64,000 bases of DNA from Liquidambar formosana (lineage: Eukaryota > Streptophyta > Magnoliopsida > Saxifragales > Altingiaceae). The notes beneath the pieces are model-generated. The model saw nothing but the letters and a program-made list of their open reading frames with translations. It was not told the DNA's origin and searched no databases. Where the stretch lies: assembly GCA_039720395.1 (NCBI GenBank), contig CM077832.1, positions 31,431,316 through 31,495,315 of the forward strand. The letters run 5' to 3'. Position numbers and translations under genes: made by a program. Below are positions 1 to 11,676 of this stretch, in pieces. Numbering within the stretch: the stretch's first letter is position 1; each line of letters opens with the position of its first letter.

Positions 1-9
1 GTGAAAGAA

Positions 10-534
10 TCACCACCCCTTTGCCCCTTGCCCCCCAATACTATTTCCCATAAGATAGCAATATAAGCAAAATACAGCATCTTTTGAAACACTATATTCT
101 AGCCAATCGCTAAACTCTTCAAGCCATCTTGTAGGGAGACGACGCAATTTAACTCCAACACTCTTTTGTGGAAACTCATGTGAGCTTGGTTGACATGGGC
201 CTCTTTGCAAATATGCCAATCGAATTTCATCCCGATCATTAGGATGATAGTATGATATTTTCTTTTGCAATCCAGGATCGGAAGGAAGATCTTCCACATT
301 GATTTCAATACGACTTTGCTTTGTGCGATGTCGTATGTCATCACTAGGAACTTGAATATTCTCCTGAGTACATGATGGTTGCTCCAATATCTTAGGAACA
401 CTGCTTTTTTTTATACTACTTGATGGCTGTCCCAATGTTTTAGGAACATTGCCTTTTTCTTGAGTACTTGATGGTTGTTCCAATATCCTAGGTGTTCTTA
501 TGATCCATTTATCCATATCTGATTCAAAAATCAA
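10..534 (-). pseudogene. hAT transposase N-terminus (ZMYM1/TTF-type), frameshifted
   Basis: A 174-residue ORF with a low-complexity N-terminus containing three imperfect repeats around EQPSS, then a TTF-type zinc-finger segment: DLPSDPGLQKKISYY, RLAYLQRGPCQPSSHEFP, RWLEEFSDWLEYS, and AVFCLYCYL with its CxxC pair. This is the usual start of plant ZMYM1-like hAT transposases (DUF4371 family). The ORF stops at 10-12 just after GGQGAKG. The expected GGDSF continuation is readable in another frame of the adjoining G-rich run, so a 1-nt indel has probably closed the frame. The catalytic part would lie left of the window. Confidence 0.7.
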
Positions 535-1261
535 ATATTTCTTGAGAAAAAACCCTAAAGTCTAAACCCAAAAAAATAATTTATATATGTTGACATACAA
601 AATTAGGAGTAGTAGCATTAAGATTTAAGAATACTATGGATCCCTAGAAAAGCTAGTTCTTGAGATTTTACAATTTAAATTCATTAGTTGAACTATTGAA
701 TTATCACTTTCCAAACATAATTAAAATGCACTTAAAGAGTTGAAGGCTTAAAGCCCTAAAAAGCATCCAAAAAATAATTAAAAAACAAATCAACAGATTC
801 AGAATAAACATATAAAAATGTACTTAAAATTTAAAAACAAAATCAAGTAAGATACAAATAAAATCAAACCTATTCATAAAAACAAAAACAACTAAACAAG
901 GCTTTAGAGTTTAGACTTACCTTAGAAATCAGGAGAAAGAATTCGCCACCACTATCCGTATCAGCACAAAAGAAACCTCTGCAAGATTGCAAAAGAGAGT
1001 ATACTCATTTAGTCATTTTCTCTTTTACTTCAGCCCAAAAAAAAAAAAAAAAAAAAAGAATCAGTGAAAACGAGAGTCTTACAGTATATCGTCGGCGGGC
1101 AACGTGATGACTGACCGACCATCAATGAAACTTTAATCAGTTTGACAGGCGTCACAGGCTCAGTGTCACACCAAATCCTGCTAGCTCCATGAACTCCCTC
1201 CCATGGTATGATAATCCCATAGGCCACAATCCTACAATGACGGTGAATTTGTGATGCCGTG

Positions 1262-1440
1262 ATGGCCTAATGGGCACTGGGTAGGGGCATGATATGTGAG
1301 AAAGAGAGAGAACAACTTTTTTTTTTTTTTTGGATTGACTGTTCAGGCTGATAGCCTGATGGATGGGCACTAGGGTAGCAGGGTAGGGGCATTAGGCGTG
1401 ATGATATGTGAGAGTCTGAGAGAGAAAGAGAGGACAACTT
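1262..1440. repeat. Imperfect tandem duplication in the hAT leader
   Basis: Two similar blocks follow each other: 'gggcactgggtaggggcat' and 'atatgtgagaaagagag' near 1273-1315 recur with insertions near 1365-1435. Each ends in a gacaac/gaacaac motif followed by a T-rich run. No gene is visible. Confidence 0.55.
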
Positions 1441-1664
1441 CTTTCTTCTTCTTTTTTTAGTTTACTATATAGGCGTATAGCCTTTTAGCTTTGAGAAGCT
1501 TTCAAAGTACACTTCGATCTGAATGTTTTGGGGGGAGAGCAATGAGTGGGGCTAGGCATGACTGAAAAGTTCTGTAAAAAAAATTAAAAAATAAAAAATA
1601 AATAAAAGAGGAAAAATCCAGTGGTTGCACATGCACACAAGGCACCTATGTGCATCCGCCCCTG

Positions 1665-2828
1665 ATTTCATGGTTATAATAGCTTAATAGATGTTCTTGC
1701 CAAACATAACAAAAATCACTTATGGCAGCAAGATCACTATTGAAATATAGTTCCCAAACGCATAAAAGATTCTCTTCTATTACTAATAGCTTTTGATTAT
1801 CTTTTGATTCTACTTCTGATTCTTTTATGAAACTATCCCAAACAGGCACTAAGTGTTGTTTATAACATTGTCCTTCTAAAAATTTTGGAATGCTAATCAA
1901 TAATAGCCATGTAATTAAGGATAATAATTTAACACTCATAAGTATTGAAAGTTCATTTGGTGCATTTGCGTTGCACTAAAATGAGGTGTCACCAATGGTT
2001 TTTTGGGTAATAAAATTAGTACCTCACCATTTTATTATTCTAAAACAACATAAATGCATGAGATATATATAGCATACATTTGGGTCTTTTTCAGACCTTT
2101 GTAGGGATTAGAAATCTGCGGGATGTGAAATGAACCTCATCTAAGCTGAAAATAATTGACTTGATCTAGATTTCGCAAATTAATTTGGACCTTAATTCAA
2201 TATAAGTAAGACATAAACCACATCTCTTTAGGGTTTTTGGTTGAGGTGTACTAGCTCACGTCTAACCTAGATTTGGATTAAATACGATGGGGTAAATTAT
2301 AAATCATATCAAAGGGTAGGTCTAGCCTGACAGACTGTCATTGCCTTTATGGCAATATATGACAGTCAAATTTTAACCACACAAAATAATATTGAAGGTA
2401 AAAGAAAATTTACCTTTTTTCATTTAAGTGATCATGATTTGGTTGTCATTACTTTTTTAACAATGATCAATAGTCTGTGATACAAGATTTTTTTTCCCTA
2501 TCAAATTGATCCATACTACATAACTTACGTTAGTTATTGATATTTCTTTTACTTCTAACAATATGCTCTAAAATCAACCGCATTAAGGATATTGTGGCTA
2601 TGTAATAGTTGATTATGTTAGGCTATGTGGAGCTTGGTATTTTGCCCTGATCTGGTTGACAGCATCCGACCTAGTTCGACTTTGGAAGTGTACAGGTTTC
2701 AAATATGATTTTTTGTGAAACTTAATCTATGGAGAAGAGGCTCAGGCCAATAAGCCAAATGATTAAAAAATAAATAAATAAATTATTATTAATAAAAAAT
2801 TTGAAATAACTAAAAAATAATTAATACC
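1665..2828. other. Intergenic; one unrecognised short ORF on the minus strand
   Basis: A minus-strand ORF (1646-1939, 97 codons) starts with a hydrophobic stretch (VKLLSLITWLLLISI) and ends inside the hAT terminus, so its C-terminus is transposon-derived. I do not recognise it and see no splice or promoter support. The remainder, 1940-2828, is AT-rich with no gene or clear repeat. Confidence 0.35.
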
Positions 2829-2840
2829 CTTAAACTACTC
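2829..2840. repeat. Target-site duplication of LINE, left copy
   Basis: The 12-mer cttaaactactc occurs here and again at 6058-6069. It sits directly next to the poly(T) that is the minus-strand element's poly(A) tail, so the pair defines the insertion 2841-6057. Confidence 0.85.
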
Positions 2841-2905
2841 TTTTTTTTTTTTTTTGGATAGAAATCAGTAGAGTTTTATTAAAGAGAACTAGAATGAAGA
2901 TTAGC

Positions 2906-3330
2906 CTAGAAATGGTCCCTCACACACGGTGGAACCTCTTCCATCCATACAAGAAGATCATCTAAAATAGATGCATATCTGGCAAGGTTATGAGCCACTG
3001 AATTGCCTAACCTACCTACATGCTTAAATTCTACAAAATCAAACGACCTCCTCGCCTCCAATCGAGCATCTTCAATGATCGAATCAATTATCAATCGAGC
3101 CTCTTCATGTGAATTAATGGATTAAATCACTTCTAAATTATCACTTCCATGATCACACATCGCAAACCCAAATCTCGAGCAAAACCCATAGCAAATCGCA
3201 TAGCAAGAACCTCAACTTCAGCTGGGAACAAAGTTCCATGAACCTTTTTAGATGCGGCTGCAATCAACTGCATGCCCAGCGGAGTCCCGAATCACAACAC
3301 CCAATCCGACACTAAGTTTGTCTTCAAAAA
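2906..3330 (-). pseudogene. LINE RNase H remnant
   Basis: The minus-strand reading at 2906-3094 ends in FVEFKHVGRLGNSVAHNLAR, the conserved C-terminal motif of plant L1 RNase H (histidine and N-x-x-A-H-x-L-A-R). Upstream pieces (VNMDGAIFEDK-like reading near 3330, MAFARDLGF near 3180) are separated by stops. Confidence 0.75.
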
Positions 3331-3392
3331 TGGCTCCATCCATGTTTACCTTGAACCAACCATCGTTAGGGGGCTGCCATTTTGAAGAGATT

Positions 3393-4575
3393 TTAAAGGC
3401 TAGCCATCTTGGACATGCTCTGAGTCTTAGTAAAGTCTTGAAATAGCCTACTAGTCATCTCAATGAGATGTAGAGGTTCCTTCTTTATCCCCTCAAAAAC
3501 AACTTGGTTTCTATTATACCATATTGACCACATAACCAGTACCACCATTGCCACCTTATCCTTTCCAAGTGCCCTTAACATACTCATTAGCCAATCACGA
3601 ATATCTGAAAAAGAGAGGTCATCTAAAGAGACCTTCACAGAGCTATAAGACCATACCTGCTTGGCCCACCTGCATTCTTTGAACACAGTGCAGAATTGTT
3701 TCTTCCCCATCTCCACACATTGGACAAATAGGATCAACTTCTATTTTCCTTCATAGCAGATTTGCATTCGTAGGCAAAATATTCTTACTGACCCTCCAAA
3801 TGAAGTGTTTTACTTTATTCAGTATACCCAGCTTCCATATCAAAGAGACAAATGGGTCACCCTCATCGGTGTTTGAACTTTCCCCTGTAACAGCTCCATT
3901 GGCTCGACGCTTGATCTCCATTTCCAACATGTAAGCACTTCGCACGGTAAAACCACTTCTCACTTGGTAATGCCAAACCAACCGATCCATTGGTAACCTG
4001 AAACTGAGCGGTAATTGACAGATAACCTTAGCCTCATGAGGAAGAAAAACTCTTTCAATAAGCCCTCTGTTCCATTCCTTTTTGTCCATATCAACCAATT
4101 CACTTACACAGGCCTCGTCTCCCAGAACTTGTTGTGGCGAAACCACTTTAAAAGTGGTAGGTGTAGGCAGCCATTTGTCCTTCCAAACTCGCACTGACTG
4201 CCCATTGCCAATGTGCCATCTAACCCCACAAGCCAACAGATCTTTCGCCTCCCAAATACTTCTCCAAGAATAGCTCGGGTTTACCCCCTGCCTCGCATCA
4301 AGAAAACTACAGTGCGGAAAGTATTTTGCCTTCATTACCCTTGCAAATAAAGAATTAGTATTTATGAGGAGATGCCAACCCCATTTGGCCAACAGTACTT
4401 TATTAAAGGCCCCCAAGTCTCGAAAGCCAAGCCCACCCTTAAACTTCGAAATACATAACTCGTCCCACCTTATCCAATGAACTCCCTTCTCTTGTTTATT
4501 CTGCCGCCACCAAAAATTACATATCATCACTTTAATATCCTGGCATAAAGAAATGGGTAATTTGAAGCAACTCAT
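3393..4575 (-). pseudogene. LINE zinc-binding RT C-terminal region (zf-RVT)
   Basis: An ORF of 274 codons at 3751-4575 contains WIRWDELCISKFKGGLGFRD, the usual sequence after the RT thumb, and ends in LIWKLGILNKVKHFIWRV, the start of zf-RVT. The second half lies in a different frame (3393-3737): CVEMGKK, VFKECRWAKQVW and VMWSIWYNRNQVVFEG. A frameshift near 3740 separates the halves. Confidence 0.85.
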
Positions 4576-4611
4576 AGCATAAGTGGGTATAGCCTGGGCA
4601 ACCTGCCTTAA

Positions 4612-6057
4612 TTAGGACCTCCTTCCCTGCCTTTGAAAGCAACTTTTCTTTCCAGCCTGAAGCCGTTTCCAAACTCTTGCCTTGATGTGACTGAACACCT
4701 CCCTTCGCGACCTGCCAATCATGGATGGCAACCCTAAATACTTCGCATGCATGTCACCATTTGGGATGCCAAATATATTTTTGAGAGCTTCTTTTGTGTA
4801 CACTGCTTGTATTTCTGCTAAAAAAACAGAAGACTTCTCCATATTAACTTTCTGACCTGAAGCAACCTCATAATACTGTAAAATATCCATGACTTTCAAA
4901 CATTCGGCCTCAAAGGCTCTCCTAAAAAGTAAGCTATCATCAGCAAAGAAAAGGTCTGACACTTTTGGTCCATAGTCTGCATATAGACACCCCTAGTGAG
5001 CATATTTTCCTGTTCAGCATTTTGCAAATCATTTCTACAACAAGGAGGAAGAGATAAGGGGAAAGGGGATCTCCTTAGTGGAGACCTCGAGATAGGACTA
5101 AAATATCTACATTTACTGCTATTAAAAATAACATAGTAGGAAACTGTGCTGACACAAGACATGACCAGCTGAATCCTTTGATTATCAAAACCCAATCTCT
5201 CCATGATTTTCTTCAAAAAAGGCCACTCCACCCTATCATAAGCTTTGCTCATATCCAGTTTAAGTGCAAAATGCCCATGACGGCCAGACTGTTTGTTTTT
5301 CAAAAAATGCATGATCTCAAACGCCACCAAAACATTATCTGAGATAAGTCGACCCAGAACAAAGGCGCTTTGACTTTCAAAGATAATGTAAGGTAGGATC
5401 TCCTTCAAGCAGTTGGCCAATACTTTAGCAATAATCTTATAAACCACGTTATAAAGACTAATAGGTCTATATTAAGTAATATGTTCAGGGCTGTCAGTTT
5501 TGGGAATAAGCACAATGTGAGTATAATTGTAATTCCTTAGCATACTTCCACCTCTAAGAAAAGACAGGGTAGCCTTAGTTACCACTGGGCCAACAATATG
5601 CAAGTATTTTTGGAAAAAAAAGAGCTGGCTTGCCGTCAGGGCCAAGAGCTTTGTTGGGTTGCATTTGAAAGAGAGCATCTCTTACCTCATCAACCCGAAA
5701 ATCCCGCATAAGTCTAAAATTCATATCCTCTGTAACTCGAGTATGAACACCTTCAAGAGCCATTTCAAAGTTCTAGGGGTTTGAGGTTGTGAAAATGTTC
5801 TTAAAATAGTCCACGATGATCGCCTCTATATGACCTTCTTCTGTCTGCCTTTGTCCATTATTGTCCTTAATTCCCTTAATCAAATTTTTCTTTCTTCGCT
5901 AGGATGCTCTAGCATGAAAGAAACAGGTATTCCTATCCCCTCCTTGAGCCAATTAATTCTGGATCGTTGGCACCACATGACCTCCTCCCTGGCCAAAATC
6001 TCATCCATCTGTTGCATAATATTCTTCTCCTCTTCAAGCGATGTGTGTTGCACTGTG
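4612..6057 (-). pseudogene. LINE reverse transcriptase remnant
   Basis: From the 5' side: a linker (EEEKNIMQQMDEILAREE, RSRINWLKEG near 5900-6050), then QPNKALGPDGKP near 5640 in a frame shifted against its neighbour, then KIIAKVLANCLKEILP and KLDMSKAYDRVEW (5447-4896), then FADDSLLF at about 4920-4945, the F/Y-x-D-D catalytic motif of L1 RTs. At least four frame changes occur. The catalytic motifs are readable but no continuous ORF remains. Confidence 0.85.
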
Positions 6058-6069
6058 CTTAAACTACTC
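6058..6069. repeat. Target-site duplication of LINE, right copy
   Basis: Second copy of cttaaactactc, identical to 2829-2840. Confidence 0.85.
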
Positions 6070-6402
6070 ATTTGAATAAAGCTATTTTAAAAAATGTTTT
6101 TGTCTTACCTATAGTAACTTGAAAATAACTAGTACTTTTGGAGATGTTTTTTTTTAAATAAATAAATAAAAAGGCTACTTCATATCATGGAATGGTGGTA
6201 CACGTATTAATTATGGCATTTAAATGGAAGTTAGGATTGGGTTTATAGTTATTTTCCACTAGAAGAAAAATAAACAGAGAAGAAAAGAAAAAATAAGTAA
6301 ATAAATAAATTGGTAATTGATTAACATCAAATGCTGAAAATCACAAGGCGGCTGGTGGGATATACTAGTATATCCCATGTACATATATATGTGCTTCTAC
6401 CG
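6070..6402. other. Intergenic AT-rich stretch
   Basis: No gene seen. It contains A/T-rich runs (6150-6170, 6280-6310) and ends at the TSD of the next insertion. Confidence 0.6.
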
Positions 6403-6417
6403 CCAAAATGTAGGTCT

Positions 6418-6796
6418 TTTTTTTTTTTTTTTGAGTATCAAAATCAATTAAACAAATTAAAAAAATGTTCAAATGAAAAATCTAAATAATGTTCAACGTA
6501 CAGACAACATCGAAGAAAAAAAGAAAGACTTTCCCAAAAAACAGCTCACTCTACTTGATCTGTGTTTCCGGCTTCGTCAGATATCATCATCGCATCGCTA
6601 GCTTTCTCATTAGAGCTAAATCAATCTTTTCCTCTTCCTCTAGGCTTTCTGGTGTAGCTCATGCTTCAACCTTTTGAGCTCAGAATCCCTCTCTTCTAGC
6701 CTCTCCTGCAAAATAAGCACCATTTCATTTGATGTGTCCACATCGTTTGTCAATCCCTCCATATGTTTGTGTTATCCTTCAAATTGACTTCCGAGT
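6418..6796 (-). mobile_element. Poly(A) retro-insert with 15-bp TSD (retrocopy or LINE/SINE fragment)
   Basis: The T-run at 6418-6432 is the poly(A) tail of a minus-strand insert flanked by perfect copies of ccaaaatgtaggtct (6403-6417 and 6797-6811). On the minus strand, near the 5' end, one frame reads NEMVLILQERLEERDSELK, a charged, coiled-coil-like stretch. A stop follows, then about 200 nt of T-rich sequence resembling a 3' UTR. This looks more like the 3' end of an ordinary mRNA copied by LINE machinery than like a LINE. The source gene is not recognised. Confidence 0.75.
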
Positions 6797-7065
6797 CCAA
6801 AATGTAGGTCTATTTTCAAGAATAATTGCTATCAACATCAAATGTACGTCTATTAGCATACCAACCACCAACCGACTAAGAGCTCGATTTCTTCAAAAGA
6901 TTCCTTAATTTCCTCTAGCCAATGATATATGAGTAGTGATAGGTGGGCCGACTCTTAGGGGACGAACATGGGACGAAAGGCGTTAATTGAACCTGATTGG
7001 TGAGTTCCTATTAACCCCTTAACACCACCAAAACACATTCAAAAAGGAAATCCCCATTTTTCGCG

Positions 7066-7430
7066 GGTTATCTAAAACGGGTTTTCAAGGGTTTAGAATG
7101 AGTTATCTGAAAGCACATAAAGGTATGATTTTTTAGGGTTTTGATTTGGGTTTTTTATCTTAAATAACCTCATTCTGTTGGCGTGGTGCTCTTCTCCCTC
7201 AAAACAAGCGACGCCGTCTAGGAGTAAAGAGTTATCTGAAACGGGTTCTCAAGGGTTTGCGAAGAGTTATTTGAAAGCACAGAAAGGTATGATTTCTTAG
7301 GGTTTTGATGTGGGTTTTTTATCTTAAATCACTAGCAAAATAACCTCATTCTATTGGCGTGGTGCTCTTCTCCTCAAAACAAGCGACGCCGTCGGATTGG
7401 GAGAGTTATCTGAAACGGGTGTACAGGGGT
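7066..7430. repeat. Two-unit direct repeat, about 175 bp, in the left arm
   Basis: The blocks 7066-7235 and 7236-7430 share, in order, gttatctgaaa, a cac-a-aaaggtatgatt segment, gggttttgat-tgggttttttatcttaaat, taacctcattct-ttggcgtggtgctcttct and caaaacaagcgacgccgtc. They differ by point changes and a 12-bp insertion. A third, decayed start is visible at 7405. This resembles the subterminal repeats of TIR transposons. Confidence 0.8.
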
Positions 7431-8379
7431 TTTGCTCAGACGGTAAACTGTCGCTAGTCTTCTTCCTCCTACACCTTCAAACGCTTCCTCAAGCCATCGG
7501 CGTGGTCTGATTTACGGTCAAAACACACTCAAATAGAGCCATAGTGTTCATCACCATCGAATCAAAACAGTGGCGCCATTACAGAAGGAGTAGAGAACCG
7601 TAAAGGCAGTGTTTTTTAGATAGAAAAATGTGTTTTTTATCTTGATAATGATTTCTACTTGGTCCTTCTACTAGTATTTAGGGTTTTCATTTGATTCCCC
7701 CAATTTCTCTAGGGTTAATTCGTATAATCCCTTTAGTTGTTATCTGGTTTTTATGCAATTAGTCGAGTGTGTGGTGTTTAGAATGGTTAACATTTAATGT
7801 ATAGGACTTTATCTCTTCTTCTGTTGCCTTCTTCAAGAATTGATTATAGTTATCACAAAAGCATTTTTCAACCACGCCGACAAAAGCTAAGAGGCCATGT
7901 ACATGCATTTGCCTAAAATAATCGGCAACCTTGTTTTCTGAAAGTGGCTGAATTCGGATTTGGACAAGATGTCCATGCCAAAATTTATATAAAAATATGG
8001 TGGGAAATGGGAAAATTCAACAGATTGTGATAACAATCTGACACCTTTGATTATAATTTCAGACCTTGAATATAATTTGACATATATTGTGATACTATTT
8101 GACACCTTTGATTATAATTTTTTTTTTAAGATGTGAATTCAAAATTTGCGTATTCCTTATCTTCAATAAACGTTATAACAAAGCTATGCGCGTAGCTTCC
8201 CCGATCTTCATTATTGTTGCGGAGCAATTTCCAAATATCTGAAGCCAAATTTGAAGCAAACCCGTTGATGAGCACATGGTGAAAGGTGCAAAAAAAATTT
8301 TTAAGATAATATAATCTTTGTTAAACTCTCCCTATTTTGTTAGGGTTTTTTTTTCTTTTCTATCAAGTAGACTTAATTA
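7431..8379. other. Left-arm sequence without a recognised gene
   Basis: GC-richer at first (7440-7600, leader-like), then AT-rich. A 72-codon minus-strand ORF at 7887-8105 is unrecognised and contains a repeat-like 'gatactatttgacacctttgattataat' pattern split over 8020-8120. No gene is claimed. Confidence 0.4.
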
Positions 8380-10570
8380 GCTATGCGACTGTTTTAATTT
8401 TCAATGATTTTTTGTGTTTTATCTTAAAATTTTTCAGTTAATTATGGGATTTATGTAGGACAATGTTGAACTGTAGTTATTTAACAAATAGTGGGTAGTT
8501 TCCCCCCCTCCCCTGCATTGTTAAATCCCCTTCTGGGTATTATCTTAAATGTTTACTTGTTACAATTAGATAATTTGGACTTATTATCTATTCATTGTGT
8601 GGTGTTATCTTAAATAGAAAGTAAGCTTATCTAAGCTTCAGTGTAGTTTGTCAATGATTGATTTTTTATCGTAACATGTTCGAATAACTTATGTGATTTA
8701 TGTAGGACAATGTTGAACTTTAGTGATTTATCCGACAATGGGTAGTTTCCCCCCACCCCTGCATTGTTAAACCCCTGTCTGGGTATTATCTCAAATTTTA
8801 CTTGTTATAGTCAAATAACTTGTCCTGATGATCTATTCATTTTGTGTTTTTATCGTAACATAGTCGGGTAACTTATGTGATTTATGTAGGACAATGTTGA
8901 ACTGTAGTTATTTACTAGACAGTGGGTAGTTTCCCCCCCCCTCTCCTGCATTGTTAAATCCCCGTCTAGGTATTATCTTAAATGTTTACTTGTTACAGTC
9001 AGATAATTTGGACATATTATCTATTCATTGTGTGATGTTATCTTAAATAGAAAGTAGGCTTATCTAAGCATCAGTGTAGTTTGTAAATGATTGATTTTTT
9101 ATCGTAACATGTTCGGATAACTTATGTGATTTATGTAGGACAGTGTTGAACTTTAGTGATTTATCCGACAGTGGGTAGTTTCCCCCCTCCCCTGCATTGT
9201 TAAACCCCTGTATGGGTATTATCTCAACTATTACTTGTTATAGTCAAATAACTTGTCCTAATGATCTATTCATTTTGATTTTTTATCGTAACATAGTTGG
9301 ATAACTTATGTGATTTATGTAGGACAATGTTGAACTGTAGTTATTTATCAAATAGTGGGTAGTTTCCCCCCCAACCCTGCATTGTTAATCCCTCGTCTGT
9401 ATTCCTATTATCTTAAATGTTTTCTTGTTACAGAGAGATAACTTGGCCTGATTATCTATTCATTGTGTGGTGTTATATTGAATAGAAAGTAGGCCTATCT
9501 AAGCTTCGGTGTAGTTTGTCAATGATTTTTTTTTTTTTTGTTTTTTTGTGTGTTTTTATCTTAAAATTTCTGGATAACATTTGTGTATTATGTAGGACAA
9601 TATTGGACATTAGTGAATTATCCGACAGTGGTTAGTTTCCCCCATCCCCTGCATTGTTAAACCCCTGTCTGGGTATTATATTAAATGTTACTTGATATAG
9701 TTAGATAACTTAGCATGATTATATATTCATTGTGTGTTTTTATCGTAACATATTCGAATAACTTATGTGATTTATGTAGGACAATGTTGAACTATAGTTA
9801 TTTATCTTAAATGTTTTCATGTTACAGAGAGATAACTTGGCCTGATTATCTATTCATTGTGTGGTGTTATAGTGAATAGAAAGTAGGCTTATCTAAGCTT
9901 CGGTGTAATTTGTCAATGATTGTTTTTTTTTGTTTTTTTTTTTTTTGTGTGTTTTTATCTTAAAATATCCAGATAACATTTGTGTATTATGTAGGGACAA
10001 TATTGGACGTTAGTGAATTATCCGACAGTGGTTAGTTTCCCCCATCCCCTGCATTATTAAACCCCTATCTGGGTATTATATTAAATGTTACTTGATATAA
10101 GTCAGATAACTTGGCCTGATTATATATTCATTGTGTATTTTTATCGTAACATATTCGGATAACTTATGTGATTTATGTAGGACAATGTTGAACTGTAGTT
10201 ATTTATCTTAAATGTTTTCTTGTTATAGAGAGATAACTTGGCCTGATTATCGATTCATTGTGTGGTGTTATATTGAATAGAAAGTAGGCTTATCTAAGCT
10301 TCGGTGTTAGTTGGTCAATGATTGTTTTTTTTTTTTTTTTTTGTGTGTTTTTATCTTAAAATATCCAGATAACGTATGTGTTTTATGTAGGACAATATTT
10401 AACGTTATTGAATTATCCGACAGTGGCTAGTTTCCCCACTCCCCTGCATTGTTAAACCCCTGTGTGGGTATTATCTTAAATGTTTCTTGTTATAGTCAGA
10501 TAACTTATCCTGATGATCTATTCATTGTGTGTTATTATATTAATTGTTTGTCTAATATAGTCAGATAACT
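8380..10570. repeat. Higher-order tandem repeat array, about 430-bp dimer
   Basis: A core (atgtaggacaatgttgaac, then a gtgggtagtttcccc tract, gcattgttaaacccc, gggtattatcttaaat, cttgttatagtcagataac) recurs at about 8455, 8705, 8886, 9137, 9320, 9593, 9777, 9990, 10178 and 10388. Two alternating monomer types differ in the text after 'gttgaact' (gtagttattta versus ttagtgatttatccgac). Spacing alternates between about 250 and 185 bp, giving a dimer of about 430 bp. Later units have lost the C-run segment. It is not coding. Confidence 0.85.
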
Positions 10571-10912
10571 TTGCTGCTTATATATTACTGTTGTGTTGTG
10601 TTATCATAAATTAGACTCTTTACAAATGGACAAATTGGATGATTAGTGGCACTGCCAATTGGTTATGTACCGAATCATTCGCCATTATATATGATCGGTA
10701 AAACAATGCAACAATTGGATAGTTAGAGTCATTTAATTGAGTCCATTCTTAGCATAGCTATCTGATAGGCTGGCATATGCTTCCCATCAGGTGTCTGCTG
10801 CCATATATTAAACATTCTGTGCTAAGATTTTTGAAGAATTCTTTTAATCACTAAGTACTTTCCATTGACACTTGGTCTAACACTAGCTTGTTATGTTGAG
10901 TATTTAATTCAG

Positions 10913-11486
10913 GTTCAAGGATTGGAGTTCAGAGGAATCCTTTAGTTTTGAGAGGCATTTTTCCACTGAAGATGGACAATATCCGAGGAAAACCTAGACA
11001 AACTTTAAGCTCAATTTTAAAAAGTATGCAGGGAGGATTTGGAAATGGTTCTGAAAGGATTAAAAGTGAGGGAAAATCATTAAACTTCTATCCACCAAGC
11101 AATCAACCAGCTAAAGAATTGGGTTCCCGGAAGAAAATTCTTGATCCACGGGCCATTTCTTCTGAAGTGGAATAAAATTTTTGTACTCTCTTGTGTGATT
11201 GTTGTGTCCCTAGATCCACTTTTTTTTTTACATCCCAGTGCTTGATGGCAAGGAGAAGTGCCTTAATGTGGACAAAAATATGGCAATCATTGCTAGTGTC
11301 CTTCGTTCATTCACTGACATCTTTTATATACTACATATTTTATTTCAATTCTGCACTGGGTTTATTGCCCCGTCTTCTCAAGTATTTGGAAGGGGTGAAT
11401 TGATTGAAGTTCAATCAGCTATAGTAAAAAAATATTTGGCTTCCTACTTCATTATTGGCATTCTATCAGTTCTTCCCCTTCCACAG
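10913..11486 (+). pseudogene. Captured exon of a cyclic-nucleotide-gated channel (CNGC)
   Basis: This 574-bp block is bounded by a 3' splice site (ttaattcag before 10913) and a 5' splice site (ccacag|gtatt at 11486/11487). In successive frames it reads DWSSEESFSFERHF, LSSILKSMQGGFGNGSERIK, LGSRKKILDP, LKWNKIFVLSCVIVVSLDP, DGKEKCLNVDKNM, and SVLRSFTDIFYILHILFQF with CTGFIAPSSQVFGRGEL. This is the N-terminal cytosolic region plus transmembrane segments S1-S2 and the start of S3 of plant CNGCs (group III-like by the N-terminus). There are frameshifts near 10990 and 11150 and in the T-run at 11219-11229. The rest of the channel (pore, CNBD) is absent. Intron flanks show capture at DNA level. Confidence 0.85.
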
Positions 11487-11588
11487 GTATTAATCCTTTT
11501 TTTAGTCAGAGTGGGGTATTACTATTATTGTATGATATTTATGCATTGATGACAACACTCATTTTATATTCATAGGAATACAGATGCA

Positions 11589-11590
<2 letters not shown>

Positions 11591-11624
<34 letters not shown>

Positions 11625-11676
11625 GTGTTCCGCATGTATTTGCTACTGCAGTACACACACACACACACACACACAA
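11591..11676. repeat. (CA)n microsatellites, duplicated with flank
   Basis: Two CA tracts, 11591-11623 and 11652-11674, each preceded by a gatgcaatac/gcagtac context. The tract appears to have been duplicated together with about 10 bp of flank. Confidence 0.9.

Larger units (their letters stand above)
1..1664 (-). mobile_element. hAT-family DNA transposon, 5' part (continues past window start)
   Basis: Read on the minus strand, the element begins at 1664 with a hAT-type terminal inverted repeat (caggggcggatgcacatagg) and runs out of the window at position 1. It holds a T-rich leader, a likely first intron (donor near 920, aag|gtaagt on the minus strand) and the start of a transposase ORF at 534. 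The flank next to the end (1665-1672) would be one copy of the 8-bp TSD; the partner is outside the window. The family call rests on the terminus plus the TTF-type N-terminal domain of the ORF. Confidence 0.7.
2841..6057 (-). mobile_element. L1-type LINE, 5'-truncated and degenerate
   Basis: A 3.2-kb minus-strand non-LTR retrotransposon. Its poly(A) tail is the T-run at 2841-2857. The order on the minus strand is linker, reverse transcriptase, zinc-binding RT-associated domain and RNase H, typical of plant L1 elements. ORF1 and the endonuclease are missing, as expected for a 5'-truncated copy. Several frameshifts and stops break the ORF, while the perfect 12-bp TSD (2829-2840 and 6058-6069) is preserved. 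Confidence 0.9.

Noticed and set aside
8380..10570. Regularly spaced repeats that might suggest a CRISPR array
   Set aside because: Units are about 185-250 bp, adjacent and diverged, with no short identical repeats or unique spacers; the setting is plant nuclear DNA.
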